NCBI GenBank assembly: GCA_945952175.1
Contig: CAMFHW010000197.1
Span: 1-7,475, forward strand
Reading direction: 5' to 3'
Origin: an uncultured Phenylobacterium sp.
GTDB lineage: Bacteria; Pseudomonadota; Alphaproteobacteria; Caulobacterales; Caulobacteraceae
DNA length: 7,475 bases
The stretch's first letter is position 1, and every line of letters starts with the position of its first letter. The notes below the pieces were generated by a model. The model saw only the letters and a list, made by a program, of their open reading frames with translations. It did no database searches and was not told where the DNA came from. Position numbers and translations under genes: made by a program. This document shows positions 4,569 to 7,475 of this stretch, piece after piece.

Positions 4569-6716
4569 GTGTCGGTCTATCCGGTGATCATGTGCGGCGG
4601 CGCGGGCGTGCGGCTGTGGCCGGCCTCGCGGCCAGAGCGGCCGAAGCCCTTCACCCCGCTGACGGGGGCGCGATCGAGCTTCCAGGAGACGGTGCTGCGG
4701 GTCGCCCCCCTGGGGCCGGTGCTGGTGGTGGGCGGGATCGCGCACCGCAGGCTGATCGAGGCCCAGCTGGCCGAACTCGGGATCCCGGCCACCATCCTGC
4801 TGGAGCCCGCGCCGCGCGACTCCGCCGCGGCCATGGCGGCGGCGGCGGCCTATGTGCAGGCCCACGACCGCGAGGGCGTGATGGTGGTGGTGGCCGCCGA
4901 TCACCACGTGCCGGACCCGGCGGCCTTCCAGGCGGCGGCGCGGGTGGCGGTGGAATCGGCCAAGATCGGGCGGATCGTCACCCTGGGGGTGAAGGCGCAC
5001 TATCCCTCGACCGCCTATGGCTATATCCGGCCGACGGCGGGGCAGGGGGCCCGGCTGGTCGAGGCCTTCGTCGAGAAGCCCGACGCCGAGCGCGCGGCCC
5101 AGTACCTGAAGCAGGGCTATCTCTGGAACAGCGGCAACTTCGTCGTGCCGGCCGACCTGCTCGCGCGGGAGCTGACCGCCCATGCCCCGGCGGTGCTGGC
5201 GGCGGCGCAGGCGGCGGTGAAGACGGCGCGCAACGACAATGGCGTGCTGCTGCTGAGCGAGGCCTTCCTCGGCGCGCCGAAGATCTCGATCGACTATGCG
5301 GTGATGGAGAAGACCGGTCGCGCGGCGGTGCTGCCGGTGGATTTCGAGTGGTCGGACCTGGGCGCCTGGGACGCGGTGCTGGAGGCCTCGGCCAAGGACG
5401 CGGCGGGCAATCACCTGAGCGGGACGGCGGTGGCGGAAGACTGCCAGACCAGCCTGATCCATGCGGGGCCCGGCATGCGGGTGGCGGCGGTCGGGCTGCG
5501 CGACATCGCGGTGGTCGCCGAGGCGGGCCAGGTGCTGGTCTGCGACCTTGAGGCCAGCCAGTCGGTCAAGACGGCGGTCGAGGCGCTGAAGGCGCGCGGC
5601 CCGCAGGGTTTCACGAGCCTGGCCGAGGCCAGCGCCTGGTACGATCGCTGGCTGCGCACGGGGGCCCTGCCGCTGTGGTGGAGCCTGGGCGCCGACCGCG
5701 AGCGGGGCGGGTTCCACGAGGGCCTGAGCGCCGACGGCGAGCCCCGGCCGGCGCCGCGCCGCGGCCGGGTGCAGGGGCGGATGCTGTACGTCTGGGGCCA
5801 GGCCGGGCTGATGGGCTGGAAGGGCCCGTGGCGGGAGGCGGCCCAGCACGGGCTGGCCTTCATGCGTGAGCGGTTCGTGCGACCGGATGGGCTGGTCCGC
5901 GCCCTCGTCGGGCTGGACGGTGCGGCGCTGGACGACGGTGCGGCCCTGTACGACCAGGCCTTCGCCCTGCTGGGCCTGGCGACGCTGCACACCGCCGAGC
6001 CCGATCCTTCGCTGGTCGCCCAGGCCTACGCCTTGCGCCAGGCGCTGGAGGCGCTGCGCCACCCGGCCGGCGGCTTCCGCGAGGCCGGCGACCATCCGTT
6101 CCAGGCCAACGCCCACATGCACCTGTTCGAGGCGGCGCTGGCCTGGGAAGAGGCGGGCGAAGGCTCCTGGGCGGCGCTGTCGGACGAGATCGCCGGCCTG
6201 GCGCTCGGCGTGTTCATCGACCATCGCGGCGTGCTGTCGGAGTTCTTCGACGCCGAGTGGAAGAGCGCGGCGGGCGACGACGGGCGGCTGGTCGAGCCCG
6301 GCCATCAGTTCGAGTGGGCCTGGCTGCTGGACCGTTGGGGCCGCAGGCGCGGCCGCGCCGACGGCCAGATCGCGGCCCGCGCCCTCTACGACGCGGGGCG
6401 GAGCGGGGTGGATCCGGTGCGCGGTTGCGCGGTCAATGCGCTGTGGGACGACCTGTCGATCCGCGACGACGGCGCGCGTCTGTGGCCGCAGACCGAACAC
6501 CTGAAGGCGGCCGTGACGCTGGGTGAGCAAGAAGAAGCGCTGCAGGCGGCCAATTGCCTGAAGTCCTATCTCGAGACACCGGCGGTCGGCGTCTGGCGCG
6601 ACAAGCTTCGCGCCGACGGAACCTTCGCCGATGAGTCGGCGCCCGCCACGTCTTTCTATCATATTCTCTGCGCGGTTCGGTCGTTGACCGAGAGCTATCC
6701 ACCACCTTCACGCTAG
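4569..6716 (+). CDS. Bifunctional mannose-1-phosphate guanylyltransferase / AGE-family sugar isomerase fusion
   Basis: A 715-residue two-domain enzyme likely to make GDP-mannose. Residues 1-348 are a complete GDP-mannose pyrophosphorylase (mannose-1-phosphate + GTP to GDP-mannose + PPi): GGAGVRLWPASRPERPKPF (10-28), FVEKP (167-171), WNSGNF (186-191), SIDYAVMEK (240-248), WSDLGAW (261-267), and a beta-helix-like tail ending SQSVKTAVEALKARG. Residues about 352-715 are an AGE/mannose-isomerase (alpha/alpha)6 barrel: GGFHE (380-384), RMLYVW (404-409), YDQAF (461-465), NAHMHLFEA (514-522), FDAEW (560-564), EPGHQFEW (576-583) and RLWPQTE (637-643). His579 and His698 (in SFYHI) are the likely catalytic histidines. 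In ManC/AlgA-type enzymes this position holds a cupin phosphomannose isomerase; here an unrelated fold probably does fructose-6-phosphate/mannose-6-phosphate isomerisation (inference). GTG 4569 is chosen because the family starts xxYPVIxCGG; its ribosome site is weak. No stop or frameshift separates the domains. Confidence 0.9.
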   Translation: MSVYPVIMCGGAGVRLWPASRPERPKPFTPLTGARSSFQETVLRVAPLGPVLVVGGIAHRRLIEAQLAELGIPATILLEPAPRDSAAAMAAAAAYVQAHDREGVMVVVAADHHVPDPAAFQAAARVAVESAKIGRIVTLGVKAHYPSTAYGYIRPTAGQGARLVEAFVEKPDAERAAQYLKQGYLWNSGNFVVPADLLARELTAHAPAVLAAAQAAVKTARNDNGVLLLSEAFLGAPKISIDYAVMEKTGRAAVLPVDFEWSDLGAWDAVLEASAKDAAGNHLSGTAVAEDCQTSLIHAGPGMRVAAVGLRDIAVVAEAGQVLVCDLEASQSVKTAVEALKARGPQGFTSLAEASAWYDRWLRTGALPLWWSLGADRERGGFHEGLSADGEPRPAPRRGRVQGRMLYVWGQAGLMGWKGPWREAAQHGLAFMRERFVRPDGLVRALVGLDGAALDDGAALYDQAFALLGLATLHTAEPDPSLVAQAYALRQALEALRHPAGGFREAGDHPFQANAHMHLFEAALAWEEAGEGSWAALSDEIAGLALGVFIDHRGVLSEFFDAEWKSAAGDDGRLVEPGHQFEWAWLLDRWGRRRGRADGQIAARALYDAGRSGVDPVRGCAVNALWDDLSIRDDGARLWPQTEHLKAAVTLGEQEEALQAANCLKSYLETPAVGVWRDKLRADGTFADESAPATSFYHILCAVRSLTESYPPPSR

Positions 6717-6718
6717 GA

Positions 6719-6731
6719 AACCGGTTACCGG
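6719..6731. promoter_or_regulatory. Possible operator upstream of pckG
   Basis: AACCGGTTACCGG contains the 8-base perfect palindrome AACCGGTT (6719-6726) overlapping CCGG-TTA-CCGG (6721-6731). It lies just after the fusion gene's stop codon and about 110 bases before pckG. A CCGG-centred palindrome is reminiscent of LacI-family operators, but no regulator is visible nearby, so the function is a guess. Confidence 0.25.
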
Positions 6732-6779
6732 CCCGGCGATTGCTCGGGGACCCTCGCCAAGGGGATTTTGGTTCATTAG

Positions 6780-6795
6780 GGAACACGGGGGTTCC
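6780..6795. repeat. Small inverted repeat in the pckG upstream region
   Basis: GGAAC (6780-6784) and GTTCC (6791-6795) flank six bases. It could be a hairpin in the pckG leader or a protein site. It has no T-tract, so it is unlikely to terminate transcription of the gene before it. Little else is recognisable in 6717-6837. Confidence 0.2.
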
Positions 6796-6837
6796 GGTGG
6801 TTCGCCGCCGAGGCCCGGTCTGGAGCATTTGTCATTC

Positions 6838-7475
6838 ATGTCGAACACTTCGATTCCGGGTCTGCTTCCTGCGCCCACCAAACACGCCAAACTGATCGCC
6901 TGGGTGCAGGAGGTCGCGGCGCTGACCACGCCTGACCGGGTTCACTGGTGCGATGGCTCGGACGCGGAATGGCAGGCCCTGACGGCGGAGCTGGTGAAGA
7001 GCGGCACGCTGAAGCCGCTGAACCCCGAGAAGCGCCCGAACTCGTTCTACGCCGCCTCTGACCCGCGTGACGTGGCGCGCGTCGAGAGCCGCACCTTCAT
7101 CTGCTCGGAAGATCCGGCCGACGCCGGCCCGACCAACAACTGGCTCGACCCCAAGGAAATGCGCGCCGACCTGCAGGACCTGTTCAAGGGCTGCATGAAG
7201 GGCCGCACCATGTACGTGTGCCCGTTCTCGATGGGCCCGCTCGGCTCGAAGATCAGCCAGCTCGGCGTCGAGATCACCGACAGCGCCTATGTGGCCATCT
7301 CCATGCGGGTGATGACCCGGATGGGCGCCGGCGCGCTCAAGGAGCTGGGCGAGGACGGCTTCTTCGTGCCGGCCCTGCACACGGTGGGCATGCCGCTGGC
7401 CGAGGGTCAGGCGGACGTCGCCTGGCCGTTCAACGAGATCAAGTACAGCGGCCACTTCCCCGAGCGCGGGGGGAT
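6838..7475 (+). CDS. pckG: Phosphoenolpyruvate carboxykinase (GTP), 5' part, truncated by window edge
   Basis: N-terminal 212 residues of GTP-dependent PEP carboxykinase, usually about 600 residues, which converts oxaloacetate + GTP to PEP + GDP + CO2 in the cytoplasm: the entry step of gluconeogenesis from organic acids. Visible landmarks are PDRVHWCDGS (32-41), SRTFIC with Arg85 (likely the PEP/oxaloacetate-binding arginine of the family), the MYVCPFSMGPLGS block (125-137), and ITDSAYVAISMRVMTRMG (146-163), all in family order. The GTP-binding P-loop and metal ligands lie beyond the right edge. The ATP-dependent family (PckA) is unrelated in sequence and is excluded. ATG 6838 is the only suitable start; GGAG at 6822-6825 is 12 bases upstream, a longer gap than usual. 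The gene follows the GDP-mannose fusion by 121 bases and probably has its own promoter. Confidence 0.95.
   Translation, partial: MSNTSIPGLLPAPTKHAKLIAWVQEVAALTTPDRVHWCDGSDAEWQALTAELVKSGTLKPLNPEKRPNSFYAASDPRDVARVESRTFICSEDPADAGPTNNWLDPKEMRADLQDLFKGCMKGRTMYVCPFSMGPLGSKISQLGVEITDSAYVAISMRVMTRMGAGALKELGEDGFFVPALHTVGMPLAEGQADVAWPFNEIKYSGHFPERGG

Noticed and set aside
4155..6662. An 835-codon open frame on the minus strand opposite the GDP-mannose fusion gene
   Set aside because: Its sequence is low-complexity (Arg, Gly, Pro, His, Gln), it has no recognisable motifs, and it lies antisense to a strongly conserved gene. It is open because GC-rich codons rarely give stops on the reverse strand.

Overview
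This is a GC-rich, gene-dense bacterial chromosomal segment. It most likely comes from an alphaproteobacterium near Phenylobacterium or Caulobacter. The taxon is inferred from three things: strong G/C preference at third codon positions, a PEPxxWA-type PEP-CTERM sorting signal, and the mix of genes. No rRNA, tRNA, CRISPR array, insertion sequence or phage gene is visible, and no gap between genes exceeds 300 bases.

Layout from left to right. (1) A minus-strand gene, cut by the left edge, encodes a secreted PEP-CTERM protein. Its Shine-Dalgarno sequence lies in one arm of a perfect 7-bp hairpin. (2) A minus-strand TetR-family regulator is divergent from (3) a plus-strand, probably Tat-exported flavin amine oxidase. 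The gap between them holds two copies of a palindrome, arranged symmetrically around a shared centre, which look like the regulator's operators. (4) A minus-strand sfsA gene converges on the amine oxidase with only 7 bases between stop codons. (5) A plus-strand CinA-N/MoCF-type molybdopterin-binding-fold protein is divergent from sfsA. (6) A plus-strand 715-residue fusion joins a GDP-mannose pyrophosphorylase to an AGE-family (N-acylglucosamine 2-epimerase-like) sugar isomerase. (7) The 5' third of a GTP-type phosphoenolpyruvate carboxykinase gene (pckG) is cut by the right edge.

How the genes fit together. The regulator and amine oxidase look like a self-contained, ligand-inducible amine oxidation module. 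The fusion protein would make GDP-mannose for surface polysaccharide; its C-terminal half would supply the isomerase step normally done by a cupin domain. PckG is the entry step of gluconeogenesis and could feed the hexose phosphates the fusion uses, but co-regulation is not shown. The most unusual items are the pyrophosphorylase-AGE fusion, the nested-symmetry operator and the hairpin-sequestered ribosome binding site. I see no wholly new multi-gene system. The long reverse-strand open frames, including one of 835 codons opposite the fusion gene, are by-products of high GC content.
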